Source of the DNA: Paenibacillus bovis
Lineage (GTDB): Bacteria > Bacillota > Bacilli > Paenibacillales > Paenibacillaceae
DNA: 64,000 bases
Reading direction: 5' to 3'
Assembly: GCF_001421015.2 (NCBI RefSeq)
Contig: NZ_CP013023.1
Span: 4,519,501 to 4,583,500, forward strand
The position numbers and the translations under genes are program-made. Shown piece after piece: positions 45,156-54,095 of this stretch. The first letter of the stretch is position 1; each line of letters starts with the position of its first letter. The notes below the pieces were generated by a model, which ran no database searches, was not told the origin of the DNA, and worked only from the letters and a program-made list of their open reading frames with translations.

Positions 45156-45232
45156 ACTCGTCTACCTACTTTCCGTCATAAATTCATAAGTATTATTCCG
45201 TACTCGAATTGTCTATCTGAACAGTTATTTCT

Positions 45233-46606
45233 CTATACCATTATATTCAATACAAAAATGATAATAAAAGCGACCAGGGAAAGGAGCGTCTCCATCACAG
45301 TCCAGGACTTCAGCGTCTGCGGTACAGACATATTGAAGAACTCCTTGACCATCCAGAAGCCGGCATCATTCACATGGGACAAAATCAGTGATCCTGCACC
45401 GGTAGCCAGTACGACCAACTCTACATTGGCTCCCGGTGTCAGCGCCAGTACAGGCGCTACAATGCCTGCTGCGGTCGTCATGGCGACGGTAGCCGAGCCG
45501 GTAGCCACGCGGATCAGAGCCGCTACCAGATAAGCAAACACTACCACATTCACATGAGCGGCAGTAGCCACACTGGCAATAGCCTCCCCTACACCGCTAT
45601 CGATCAGTATTTGCTTGAACGCACCGCCTCCGCCAATAATCAGAATAATCGAAGCGGTCGGTGCCAGACATTCACTGGTGAATTTGGAGATATCCTCTTT
45701 ACTGAATCCCTGGGCAAATCCAAGAGAGAAAAAGGCAAATACTGTCGCAATAAACATCGCCACCACTTCATTGCCGATAAAACGGAAAAACATCGCCAGA
45801 CCGCTGCTGCTCTCCGGCGCAGCAATCTCGACAATCGAACCGGTCAGCATCAGAATCACCGGCATCAGAATCGTCAGCATGGTCAGACCGAATCCGGGCA
45901 ATAACCGTTCCGATTGATCCGGACGATGCGATGTAAACTGCTCGGACAGTCCCTGCGGAGGATGTACCACAATCCGGTTACCGATATATGTACCAAACAG
46001 CGGGCCTGCAATAATAGCAGTCGGTATACCGACAATCAGCGCATACATAATCGTCATTCCGATATTGGCGCCAAATGCATCAATCGCGATCATCGGCGCA
46101 GGATGCGGCGGCAGCAGACCATGTACAGTCGATAGCCCGGCAAGCATCGGTATCCCAACTTTGAGAAGAGATATATTCGTTTTGCGGATAACCGTAAACA
46201 GAATAGGAATCAACAAAATAATCCCTACCTCAAAAAAGACTGGCATTCCGACAATCAGACCCACGATCAGCATCGCCCACGGTATACGCTTCTCGCCAAA
46301 CCGGTTAATCAACGTATTGGCAATCTGCTCTGCTCCGCCGGATTCGGCCATCATTTTGCCGAGCATGGTACCCAGACCGATAACGATAGCGATCGAACCA
46401 AGAGTGCCTCCCAGTCCGCTTTGTACGGAATCGACTACATCCAGCGGCTTCATCCCGATAATCAACCCGAGAAATAACGAGGCCATCAGCAGTACAACAA
46501 AAGGATTCCATTTAAACTTGGCAATCATCACGATCAAAATAACAATCGCCACCAATGCCCATAGGAGCAATGTGGCTTCATGACTCAGTCCAAAAAGAGA
46601 ATACAT
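45233..46606 (-). CDS. gntP: Gluconate permease, GntP family
   Basis: Proton-coupled gluconate importer of 457 residues with about 12 hydrophobic segments. GntP-family features include GLGTMLGKMMAESGGAEQIA, MPVFFEVGIILLIPI, GLSTVHGLLPPHPAP and LSHVNDAGFWMVKEFF near the C-terminus. CAGGAGGAAG precedes the ATG. First gene of the gntP-gntK unit, so uptake and phosphorylation are produced together. Confidence 0.95.
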   Translation of the reverse strand: MYSLFGLSHEATLLLWALVAIVILIVMIAKFKWNPFVVLLMASLFLGLIIGMKPLDVVDSVQSGLGGTLGSIAIVIGLGTMLGKMMAESGGAEQIANTLINRFGEKRIPWAMLIVGLIVGMPVFFEVGIILLIPILFTVIRKTNISLLKVGIPMLAGLSTVHGLLPPHPAPMIAIDAFGANIGMTIMYALIVGIPTAIIAGPLFGTYIGNRIVVHPPQGLSEQFTSHRPDQSERLLPGFGLTMLTILMPVILMLTGSIVEIAAPESSSGLAMFFRFIGNEVVAMFIATVFAFFSLGFAQGFSKEDISKFTSECLAPTASIILIIGGGGAFKQILIDSGVGEAIASVATAAHVNVVVFAYLVAALIRVATGSATVAMTTAAGIVAPVLALTPGANVELVVLATGAGSLILSHVNDAGFWMVKEFFNMSVPQTLKSWTVMETLLSLVAFIIIFVLNIMV

Positions 46607-46734
46607 GCGCTTCTTCCTCCTGTCCGCTCACCATGATAGGTATGAATCTTTTCCTTATTAACCTGTTTTCGATATTTTTCAAACGATACACTGCTTGTAT
46701 ATGCGCATTTATGCGTACTCCTGCACTACGCCAA

Positions 46735-46782
46735 ACAGACCCTTTTTAATATACCGGAGTATACAAAAAGGGTCTGTCTTTG
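46735..46782 (-). terminator. Hairpin terminator of the exopolyphosphatase gene
   Basis: ACAGACCCTTTTT pairs with AAAAAGGGTCTGT around 17 bases, 25 bases after the ppx stop. Confidence 0.75.
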
Positions 46783-46804
46783 TTTATTTATGATAAATCA
46801 TTTA

Positions 46805-47770
46805 TTATTGGCCGTTCATCTGGCGCTGCGTCGTCTGTGCGATATTAAAGGTATGATGCGCCAATCCATCGCTAAGTCCGCGCCAGCTGGCTAGCAGTAC
46901 AGAACACTGCATATGCTCAAACACGGTACTCAGGATCATCGTGCCGGCGACAATAATGTCCGCTCGATCTGCAGCCAGATCAAACTGATGAATACGTTCC
47001 TCCAGATTCAGTCCTGCCAGTGCATCTGCATAAAAGTGGATCGTATCCGCCTCAATCGGAAAAGGATCACCAGCGGGTTTGAGCTGATGTCTACGCTCCC
47101 TTTCCATGCGGGCCAATGCCCGAATACCGCCGCCCAGGCCGATCAGCGGCAGGCCGGCATGAACCGCTGTCCATGGGTAGTCCTGCAGCTGACTGCTGAT
47201 CTTGTCGGCAAGCCGTTCTCTGGATTGTTCATTCCACGTATCCCTGCCACCATTTTGCATTGTCATATTTACTGCTCCGCAGGGCAGTGATGTACTATGC
47301 AGCAATTCTTCGTGTTTGAAATAGGAAATCTCTGTACTGCCGCCTCCGATATCCACGATAAATCCTTCATGAATATGGGCAGGCAGCGAACGGGTCACGC
47401 CGAGAAACCCATAATAGGCTTCTTCTTCTCCGGATAACACCTGTACAGCGATCCCTGTCTCCTGCTCCCAGCAGGCAATAATATCTTCCATATTGGTTGA
47501 TTGACGGACAGCTGCCGTAGCAACCGCCCGGATCTGGGCAGCTCTATTGGCTCTGCAAATATCCTGGAATTTGTGCAGAATCGGAATAACTGTCCAGATA
47601 TCCTGTTCACTCATATTGCCGTGTTCATCTCTGCGTACACCAAGACGTACCGTTTCCTTGGCTTTGTGTACCATCCGGCTGGTACGATCACTGCCCGCTT
47701 CATAGATAATCAGACGGATCGAGTTCGAACCAATATCAATGACTCCGAGCCGGTTACGATTATCGCTCAT
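46805..47770 (-). CDS. ppx: Exopolyphosphatase, Ppx/GppA family
   Basis: Hydrolyses terminal phosphate from polyphosphate or pppGpp. The 321-residue ASKHA-fold protein has VIDIGSNSIRLIIYE at the N-terminus, the GFIVDIGGGSTEISY phosphate-binding segment, and GLGGGIRAL for the second domain. It is a short form, ending soon after the two Ppx domains without the C-terminal HD-like domain of Escherichia coli Ppx. The start is set at the ATG at 47770 (MSDNRNRLGVIDIG); a longer frame from 47842 has no ribosome site and would add residues before the normal family start. The stop of an upstream 15-codon leader frame overlaps this ATG. Confidence 0.85.
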   Translation of the reverse strand: MSDNRNRLGVIDIGSNSIRLIIYEAGSDRTSRMVHKAKETVRLGVRRDEHGNMSEQDIWTVIPILHKFQDICRANRAAQIRAVATAAVRQSTNMEDIIACWEQETGIAVQVLSGEEEAYYGFLGVTRSLPAHIHEGFIVDIGGGSTEISYFKHEELLHSTSLPCGAVNMTMQNGGRDTWNEQSRERLADKISSQLQDYPWTAVHAGLPLIGLGGGIRALARMERERRHQLKPAGDPFPIEADTIHFYADALAGLNLEERIHQFDLAADRADIIVAGTMILSTVFEHMQCSVLLASWRGLSDGLAHHTFNIAQTTQRQMNGQ

Positions 47771-47814
47771 TGTGTCCTCGCCATGCACGCATCCCTGGTT
47801 ATAATCATCGTCAT
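47767..47814 (-). CDS. Possible leader peptide coupled to the exopolyphosphatase gene
   Basis: The best ribosome site in this region, AAGGAGG, is nine bases ahead of an ATG at 47814 in a different frame from ppx. That frame encodes 15 residues (MTMIITRDACMARTQ) and ends in TGA overlapping the ppx ATG as ATGA, a classic translational coupling junction. The peptide may only deliver ribosomes to ppx. Confidence 0.5.
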   Translation of the reverse strand: MTMIITRDACMARTQ

Positions 47815-47939
47815 TAACGAGTACCTCCTTCGGTAAAGTCATTATTCACGTTTACGGGTTGGTTATGATTTTAACAGGAACAGTCCATGATTTCCACAAC
47901 CAATGCAGCCGACCTGCAGATTGTCTCCGATAGACAGAC

Positions 47940-47968
47940 AAAAGCCGCTCTGTTCAGAGCGGCTCTGT
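47940..47968 (-). terminator. Terminator of the pullulanase gene
   Basis: AGCCGCTCT/AGAGCGGCT with a tetraloop, followed on the minus strand by TTTTGTCTG, just after the stop. Confidence 0.85.
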
Positions 47969-47973
47969 CATGA

Positions 47974-50868
47974 TCAGCCGGTTGGTTCAATATCAAACTG
48001 AGGATCGCCGCTTTTGATAACCACTTTCATCGTATCCTGTTTGGTATCGACGAAAATGTAGCGATCTGTATCTATATCCTTGGCCTGCCAATCCTTGAGC
48101 CGGATAATAAAGCCGATATTCGTTTCATCCGGAGCAATCATAATATTCGCGATTGCGCGGCCATTCTCTACCCGTTCAAAATCTACCTGACGGTGACCCA
48201 GTACAGATCCCCATACCCATAGATTCCAGCCGCGATAATCCTGGTTAGGACGTTCGTATTCCACTTCAATACTGCGCGGTACATAAGGCATAACCTCTAC
48301 AAACCACTGGGCAGTCGCTTTGCCGGAAGTGACTGTAATCTTGGTCTTGCCCGGATGAATGCCGCGAATCACGCCGTCTTTGTTAACACGAGCCACACGC
48401 TTGTCACTGGAATTCCAGGTCAGCTTTGGACGGGCAATCGGACGGCCGTACTGATCAAGCACATCTGCTTTGAGGCGCATTCTTTTGCCAATGTATACCT
48501 GGTGTTCCCCCTGCAAATTCACCATATGCGGCACCAATGTCTCTACATGCAGCAGCAGACAGCTCTCTACGTTTCCGCACGATACACAGATCGTACTGGA
48601 ACCTTCGCTTAGTGCTTTCATTTGACCGTCAGAGCGTACAGAGACTACTTTGTCATTGGAAGACTGGTAGCGTACACGCTCAGCCGTGTAGATCCGGCCT
48701 CGCTGATCACGCGGCACGACTCTCAGATGCAATTTTTCGCCGGGCTCCATAATGCTCGGCGTATATTCCCATTCCAGACTCGCCGGAATCGGCTTGTACT
48801 GATCTTCTTCATCAAACAGTACCATCATCGATAATGGAGCGACTACTACTTCGCCACCGAGCACCGAAGCCAGTGGACGTACGCCTGCAGCATGGTCATT
48901 GACGACTACCTGCCATTGGCGACTGAACTGCGGCAGTGTAACCGCTTGTTCTGTTGTAGCCGAATTGTAGATCACGATAATATGACGCCATTTATCCCCA
49001 TGGGCATACTCGCCCAGCTGGAAAGCTACGATCTGATGATCGCTGCGCAGTACACGCAGATGCTTCTCTACTTCCTTGCGGTCAATCATACGGAAAGCCG
49101 GATGGCTCATCCGCAGCTGGATCAGTCCCTGATAATAATCGAATACCTGACGGAAACGTTGCTTGTTGCTCCAGCGAATCGCATTAATCGCATCCGGGCT
49201 GCGGTAGCTGTTATGATCACCGAACTTGCTGCGCAGCAACTCATCGCCTGCATGGATAAAAGGAATTCCTTGGCTCGTCAGCACAATACCATTGGCAAGG
49301 ATTGAGCGGCGTACCCATTCCTGATCCAGCACATGATCGGGATTGATATATTTATAAGGATCTGCCTGCTGCACAGCTTCAGCTACATCACGCCCATCCG
49401 GCAGTCGGCCGTTGTCCATATGCAGGAAAGACAGTTCTTTTTCCGCTCCGCTCACACGTACAATTTTGTCCCACAGATTCAGATTGTCATGTGCGGTTAC
49501 GTAGTTGATACTCTCGCTTGGATGATCGGTAAAGTCACCGATCGAGCCGTAGATTCCTTTGACCAGATCGCCTTCCTTGCCGAATTCACCGGTCGCGAAT
49601 CCGCGGGTCTCGTCATCACTGCCACCTTTGATCGCACTGCGGAAGTTATCATTGAATAAAGCAAATCCCTTGCCACGCTGTGCACCCTTGAGCGTCTGCT
49701 GCGGCAGCGGCGACCAGCCGCCTGTCCACGGCTCACCATAGATCAGGATGCATGGATCAATATCACGACGCAGCTCCTGGGTCAGCTGGGTAACAGTCTC
49801 GGTATCAATCAGTCCCATCAGGTCAAAGCGGAACCCGTCCAGATGGTATTCGTTTGCCCAGTACCGAAGCGAATCCTTGATATATTTGCGCACCATCGGA
49901 CGCTCGGTCGCAATCTCGTTGCCCACTCCGGAGCCATTGGTCAGCTGTCCGCGCTCATCCGTCCGGTAGAAATAACCCGGAATCAGGCGATCGAATGGAC
50001 CATCATCCACGGAAAACGTATGATTGTACACGACATCCAGCACTACGCGCATGCCTTCGCCATGAAGAGCCTGCACTACTTTTTTGAATTCACGGATACG
50101 GGATGTTGGGTCCCATGGATCAGTCGAATAGGCGCCTTCCGGAACATTATAATGCTGCGGATCATAACCCCAGTTATATTTGACCTGATCAGAATCGGGG
50201 TCGTCCACAGTCAGTTCATTCACTGTCTGGAAATCGGCTATCGGCAGCAGATGCACATGCGTGATACCCAGCTCGCGCAGATGGTCAATACCGATACTAT
50301 TGCCGTATTCATCGCACAATCCGGTTTCGGTAAAAGCAAGAAACTTGCCTTTGTGCTGTATCGATGCTTCGGGATCAATCGAAAAGTCTCTTACATGAAG
50401 CTCATAAATAACCGCATCGGTCAGACTCGCCATCGGCGGACGAATATCGTTTTCCCAACCTTCGGGATCGGTTTTGCGCAGATCTACAATAGCCGTACGC
50501 TGACCATTCGGCGAGACCGCACGAGCATAAGGATCCACTGCGTATTCCACGCTGCCATCCTGGAATTCTGCCCGGTACATATAATATTTGCCGGCCAGAT
50601 TGCCTTCGTGCTCCAGTACCCATACGCCGCCTTCTTCCTGCTCCATCGGAATCTCCAGGCCTCCGGTATGATTATGAACCAGACCTTCATGATCGTATTC
50701 TCCCGGCTCATCATACAAGGCTACATCCACACGTACCGCATCCGGTGTCCATACTTTGAAGATGCTGTGCTGCGGTGTATATTGAATGCCCAGATCATCT
50801 ATATCATAAAAATAGTCAGTCGCAATATTCATATTACGTGTCAGCGAGTGATTCATTTTATCTAGCAT
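47974..50868 (-). CDS. pulA: Type I pullulanase with Ig-like domains
   Basis: Debranching enzyme that hydrolyses alpha-1,6 links in pullulan and branched maltodextrins. Residues about 20-130 fit a CBM48-like domain; the GH13 catalytic domain spans about 140-690 with the type I pullulanase motif YNWGYDP, DVVYNHTF, GFRFDLMG (nucleophile Asp), IYGEPWTGG (acid Glu) and YVTAHDNLNLWD. After it come two bacterial Ig-like (Big_2) repeats, about 715-800 and 800-875 (VVSVRSDGQMKALSEGSSTI; RVARVNKDGVIRGIHPGKTK), and a C-terminal PUD/CBM41-like domain (GWNLWVWG, NIGFIIRLKDW). No signal peptide is present. The start is the ATG at 50868, six bases after GGTGGTG; an ATG at 50883 lacks a ribosome site. Confidence 0.9.
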   Translation of the reverse strand: MLDKMNHSLTRNMNIATDYFYDIDDLGIQYTPQHSIFKVWTPDAVRVDVALYDEPGEYDHEGLVHNHTGGLEIPMEQEEGGVWVLEHEGNLAGKYYMYRAEFQDGSVEYAVDPYARAVSPNGQRTAIVDLRKTDPEGWENDIRPPMASLTDAVIYELHVRDFSIDPEASIQHKGKFLAFTETGLCDEYGNSIGIDHLRELGITHVHLLPIADFQTVNELTVDDPDSDQVKYNWGYDPQHYNVPEGAYSTDPWDPTSRIREFKKVVQALHGEGMRVVLDVVYNHTFSVDDGPFDRLIPGYFYRTDERGQLTNGSGVGNEIATERPMVRKYIKDSLRYWANEYHLDGFRFDLMGLIDTETVTQLTQELRRDIDPCILIYGEPWTGGWSPLPQQTLKGAQRGKGFALFNDNFRSAIKGGSDDETRGFATGEFGKEGDLVKGIYGSIGDFTDHPSESINYVTAHDNLNLWDKIVRVSGAEKELSFLHMDNGRLPDGRDVAEAVQQADPYKYINPDHVLDQEWVRRSILANGIVLTSQGIPFIHAGDELLRSKFGDHNSYRSPDAINAIRWSNKQRFRQVFDYYQGLIQLRMSHPAFRMIDRKEVEKHLRVLRSDHQIVAFQLGEYAHGDKWRHIIVIYNSATTEQAVTLPQFSRQWQVVVNDHAAGVRPLASVLGGEVVVAPLSMMVLFDEEDQYKPIPASLEWEYTPSIMEPGEKLHLRVVPRDQRGRIYTAERVRYQSSNDKVVSVRSDGQMKALSEGSSTICVSCGNVESCLLLHVETLVPHMVNLQGEHQVYIGKRMRLKADVLDQYGRPIARPKLTWNSSDKRVARVNKDGVIRGIHPGKTKITVTSGKATAQWFVEVMPYVPRSIEVEYERPNQDYRGWNLWVWGSVLGHRQVDFERVENGRAIANIMIAPDETNIGFIIRLKDWQAKDIDTDRYIFVDTKQDTMKVVIKSGDPQFDIEPTG

Positions 50869-50883
50869 ATTATTCACCACCAT

Positions 50884-51257
50884 TTACATAGACTTTTATT
50901 ATTCGTTATTTATTTACAGGATTTATTTATTCACGAGCATTATTTTTTCACAGGGAAACTATCCATTTCCTTCTCTATCGGTTTATTAACCCATACAGCA
51001 AAGTTATTCATCTATTTTATTCATCGGAAATTTTGTCGAATTTTTGAAGGTTTTGTAAAACTTTAGTCCTATGTTCTAGTGATTGTATCCGATAAACAAC
51101 AGGAAATTATTTTGGTGCAATCGTTAGCACAAAAGAATAAAGCTGTTTTTCATTTTTATAATTTTAGCGAAGCAATAGCTTATAATTTGAATTATTATTA
51201 CCGCAAATCACCTTATTTGAATAAAAAATTACAATTTTGATTTTCCGTCGTTAATAT
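50884..51257. other. AT-rich gap upstream of the pullulanase gene
   Basis: No gene seen. Very AT-rich, with repeated AATAAATA-like strings that could hold the pullulanase promoter; no clear promoter or catabolite-repression site was picked out. Confidence 0.4.
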
Positions 51258-51293
51258 AAGAAGCAGCCGCAAAATAATTCCGCAGCTGCTTAT
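51258..51293 (-). terminator. Terminator of the methionine aminopeptidase gene
   Basis: AAGCAGC/GCTGCTT with an inner GC pair, immediately after the map stop; the minus strand continues TTCTTATATT. Confidence 0.75.
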
Positions 51294-51300
51294 CTATTTC

Positions 51301-52047
51301 TTATTGTTCTGTCAAAATAACAGGCCCTTCGGCCGTAATCGCAATAGTATGCTCATACTGGGCAGACAATGTGCCATCCGCTGTCCGCGCTGTCCATCCG
51401 TCCTGATCTACAGTCATGCGGTAAGTGCCCTCGTTGATCATAGGCTCAATAGTAAATACCATGCCTTCTTTGAGACGTGGTCCTTTGCCGGCCTGTCCGA
51501 TATGTGCAAAGCTGGGCTGTTCATGCAGATTCCGTCCGATTCCATGACCAAGCAAATCACGCACTACGCCATAACCATAACTCTCGGCATGCTGCTGAAT
51601 AACAGAAGTGACGTCTCCCAGACGATTGCCTGCCACAGCCTGCTCGATTCCCATATACAGACATTCTTTGGTAACCCGCATCAGCTGCTCAGCAGCCGGA
51701 GATACTTGTCCTACCGCGTAACACCATGCAGAATCACCAAGCCATCCGCCATACTCGGCCACAATATCGATCTTGAGTACATCACCTTCCTGCAGAGGCT
51801 GACGGCTCGGAAATCCATGGGCGATCACATCATTGACCGATGCACAGGTCTCATACTGAAAACCATTGTACCCATTCGTAAACTGCTGTCCGCCCAGCTT
51901 TTTGATATGTTTTTTCACAAAATCATTAATTTCCATCGTTGTTATACCTGGTGCAATCATACGGGCCAGATGACGATGGCAGTCTGCTACGATCTGACTG
52001 GCTGTTTTCATTTCTTCTATTTCTTTGGCTGATTTCAATATAATCAT
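51301..52047 (-). CDS. map: Methionine aminopeptidase, type I
   Basis: Removes the initiator methionine from new proteins. The 248-residue pita-bread enzyme keeps the metal ligands: Asp in DVLKIDIVAEYGGWLGDSAW (two), His in VVRDLLGHGIGRNLHE, Glu in MVFTIEPMINEG and Glu in SAQYEHTIAITAEG. AAAGGAAG precedes the ATG. It is outside the ribosomal-protein cluster, so it is probably a second copy, as in Bacillus subtilis MapB/YflG; that is an inference. Single-gene unit. Confidence 0.94.
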   Translation of the reverse strand: MIILKSAKEIEEMKTASQIVADCHRHLARMIAPGITTMEINDFVKKHIKKLGGQQFTNGYNGFQYETCASVNDVIAHGFPSRQPLQEGDVLKIDIVAEYGGWLGDSAWCYAVGQVSPAAEQLMRVTKECLYMGIEQAVAGNRLGDVTSVIQQHAESYGYGVVRDLLGHGIGRNLHEQPSFAHIGQAGKGPRLKEGMVFTIEPMINEGTYRMTVDQDGWTARTADGTLSAQYEHTIAITAEGPVILTEQ

Positions 52048-52396
52048 GGATGTAGGCTTCCTTTCGCTAATAACAGTACCATTCTGGAATCAATCGAATC
52101 CGTATCATGGTTCCATTTTATAATTTACAAAATTTGGAATTTAATTGTTATGACAACTATATAAGGATACAGCAAGTAGAAAGGTCTTCATAACTTATAG
52201 AAAGTATAAGTATTATACGTTACAGTAATCTCCAGGCGCTATGCACATAGATACAAAGATGATCCGATAACTGCCACTATTTATTATATAGTAAACCTAA
52301 CGTGCGGTTTGAGCAACTGATCGTGGTGCCTACTCGTGAAACCTGATGTACCAAAGAACGTATAACGATTATCCTATTTGAAAAGGAGCAATACTC
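52048..52396. other. Gap between map and a small gene
   Basis: No gene, hairpin or convincing promoter was recognised, apart from the ribosome site of the small gene at its right end. Confidence 0.4.
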
Positions 52397-52570
52397 ATGC
52401 GTACTTTACTTCATATTGGCAAATGGATTGTGTTTACTCCTCTGGTCATACTGGCAGGAATGCTGAATCTGGATGATTATGTACTGTTTTTCAAAGATAT
52501 GATGCGCAGCAAACCACAGAATGAAGGCCAGGCAATATACAATCAGATCGAGAACGTTCGCAGCCAGTAG
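52397..52570 (+). CDS. Small hypothetical protein with one membrane segment
   Basis: A 57-residue protein that I do not recognise. Residues about 4-24 are hydrophobic (LLHIGKWIVFTPLVILAGML) and could anchor it in the membrane; the rest is polar (KDMMRSKPQNEGQAIYNQ). The ATG follows AAAAGGAG by nine bases, and a bidirectional terminator lies about 125 bases after the stop. The good ribosome site and isolated position argue for a real gene. Confidence 0.6.
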   Translation: MRTLLHIGKWIVFTPLVILAGMLNLDDYVLFFKDMMRSKPQNEGQAIYNQIENVRSQ

Positions 52571-52695
52571 AAAGAAAACAGCACAAAGAAAATATTGGCT
52601 TAGACACCTGCAGACCGTAATGCGTTTTATCCGTTATTGGCTCTACCACCTGTCTCACGAAAAAGCCTGTTTGACGATTAGCTCCTGTTACATAC

Positions 52696-52731
52696 AAAAC
52701 CGCCTGCTCCTTTTTGGATACAGGCGGTTTT
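52696..52731. terminator. Bidirectional terminator
   Basis: AAAACCGCCTG pairs with CAGGCGGTTTT around 14 bases, between the small gene and the convergent GNAT gene. Confidence 0.92.
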
Positions 52732-52760
52732 GCTGTTCTTTGTTATTTGCTAATGAATAT

Positions 52761-53273
52761 CTAGGCGTCCAGCCGCTTGCCCAGAATAGTCAGATGGCGC
52801 TCTACTCCATCCAGAATTGCTACACGCGGCAGATGACCCCAATCTTCGAAACCGAACTTGCGCAGCAGACTCAGACTCGGATCATTATGGGCAAATACGA
52901 ATCCAAGCAGCGTATGTATATGCAGCGCCGGAGCCTGCTCAATCGCATAGCTGACCAGCTTGCTGCCAATACCTTTTCCCTGAAAATCATTATGCACATA
53001 AACGCTCAATTCTACAGTTCCATTATAAGCAGGACGCCCGTAAAAGGTCTGCAGACTCGCCCAGCCGGCAATCTGCCCATCCTGCCATAGTGCCCAGAGT
53101 GGACGGCGTTCCGGTACATGTTCATCAAACCAGGCCTGACGGCTCTCCACCGTAACCGGCTCTGTATCAGCCGTTGCCAGACGTGCTGGAATAGAAGCAT
53201 TGTAGATTTCCACGATCGGCTGCAGATCCTCCTGCCGGGCAATCTTGATTTCATAGGACACAGCATTGTTCAA
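52761..53273 (-). CDS. GNAT acetyltransferase, phosphinothricin-acetyltransferase-like
   Basis: A 170-residue acetyltransferase of the Pat/MddA group, whose members acetylate phosphinothricin, methionine sulfoximine or related amino acids. Visible are IVEIYNASIPARLATADTEP, then WASLQTFYGRPAYNGTVELS, the acetyl-CoA loop VHNDFQGKGIGSKLVSYAIE and FGFEDWGHLPRVAILDGV. The start is TTG at 53273, eight bases after AGGAG; an in-frame GTG at 53282 is inside the ribosome site. Single gene. The actual substrate is not known. Confidence 0.87.
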   Translation of the reverse strand: MNNAVSYEIKIARQEDLQPIVEIYNASIPARLATADTEPVTVESRQAWFDEHVPERRPLWALWQDGQIAGWASLQTFYGRPAYNGTVELSVYVHNDFQGKGIGSKLVSYAIEQAPALHIHTLLGFVFAHNDPSLSLLRKFGFEDWGHLPRVAILDGVERHLTILGKRLDA

Positions 53274-53354
53274 GGGTATCACTCCTGCAATTTATTTCTA
53301 TCTAAGATACCACCTGAATACCGATCCGTCTATTCCCTCCTGCTGGAGCCTTAT

Positions 53355-53888
53355 TTAGCGAATAAATGTATTTTTGACACGTACCGAGCGGTTAAAATAC
53401 ATATTCCAGGCCAGTGTCAGCACTGCGCCCCAGATCATCGAAGCGACCATGCCCGATGTAGGCGGCACTACGAAAAAGGCGATAACGGCAAACGCCAGAC
53501 TGAGAATCAGATACATTTTGGCCAGCCTTGGGAACGATTTTTTGCGCGTGTACAGCAGTACCATCATCAGTACCAGCAGTACAAACTGGATAATCGCTAC
53601 AATCAGCTCATACACCGACAGCGCCTGTAGATTATCCCCGTACAGCGATAGCACGGAGCGTACTTCTTCCGGAAGCGCATCTTCATTGGCCGCCAGGAAT
53701 AATACCGCTATGTAAGTAGGAATCGAGACCAATGCAATAAACAGACTCCAATACATATAGATCTGGAACACGGTCAGCCAGCCGCCGAGACCTACCAGCG
53801 GAGGACGCGGACCCGGTGGCTGGGGTGCACCATAGGGCGGACGCTCACGCTCTTGATCATTCGGATTAGGTGGATAATTATTATTCAT
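53355..53888 (-). CDS. DUF2569-like membrane protein with proline-rich N-terminus
   Basis: A 177-residue membrane protein of unknown function. The first 30 residues are Pro/Asn/Arg-rich (PPNPNDQERERPPYGAPQPP), followed by GLGGWLTVFQIYMYWSLF and three further hydrophobic segments to about residue 160. The GLGGWL start of the first segment is typical of DUF2569. The ATG at 53888 has AGAAGGT upstream; a longer frame from 53945 has no such site. It lies upstream of the GNAT gene on the same strand, separated by about 80 bases. Confidence 0.7.
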   Translation of the reverse strand: MNNNYPPNPNDQERERPPYGAPQPPGPRPPLVGLGGWLTVFQIYMYWSLFIALVSIPTYIAVLFLAANEDALPEEVRSVLSLYGDNLQALSVYELIVAIIQFVLLVLMMVLLYTRKKSFPRLAKMYLILSLAFAVIAFFVVPPTSGMVASMIWGAVLTLAWNMYFNRSVRVKNTFIR

Positions 53889-54095
53889 TTTTTGTACCTT
53901 CTTTTCTCTGAAAATTAGCATCAGTCCATGACGCCGCAGCAACATTCCTATTCAGTCTACCACAGGTTCCGGGAGAATCACATTTTAACTCTCCCTCCGA
54001 TCCGGTGAGGATAGCCTGATTTGCCTTTGCGTTCATCAGGTAGCTATATCGTAAATGTCAGAGTATGCATCAGTTATCGATTCAGCTCGGCCTGT

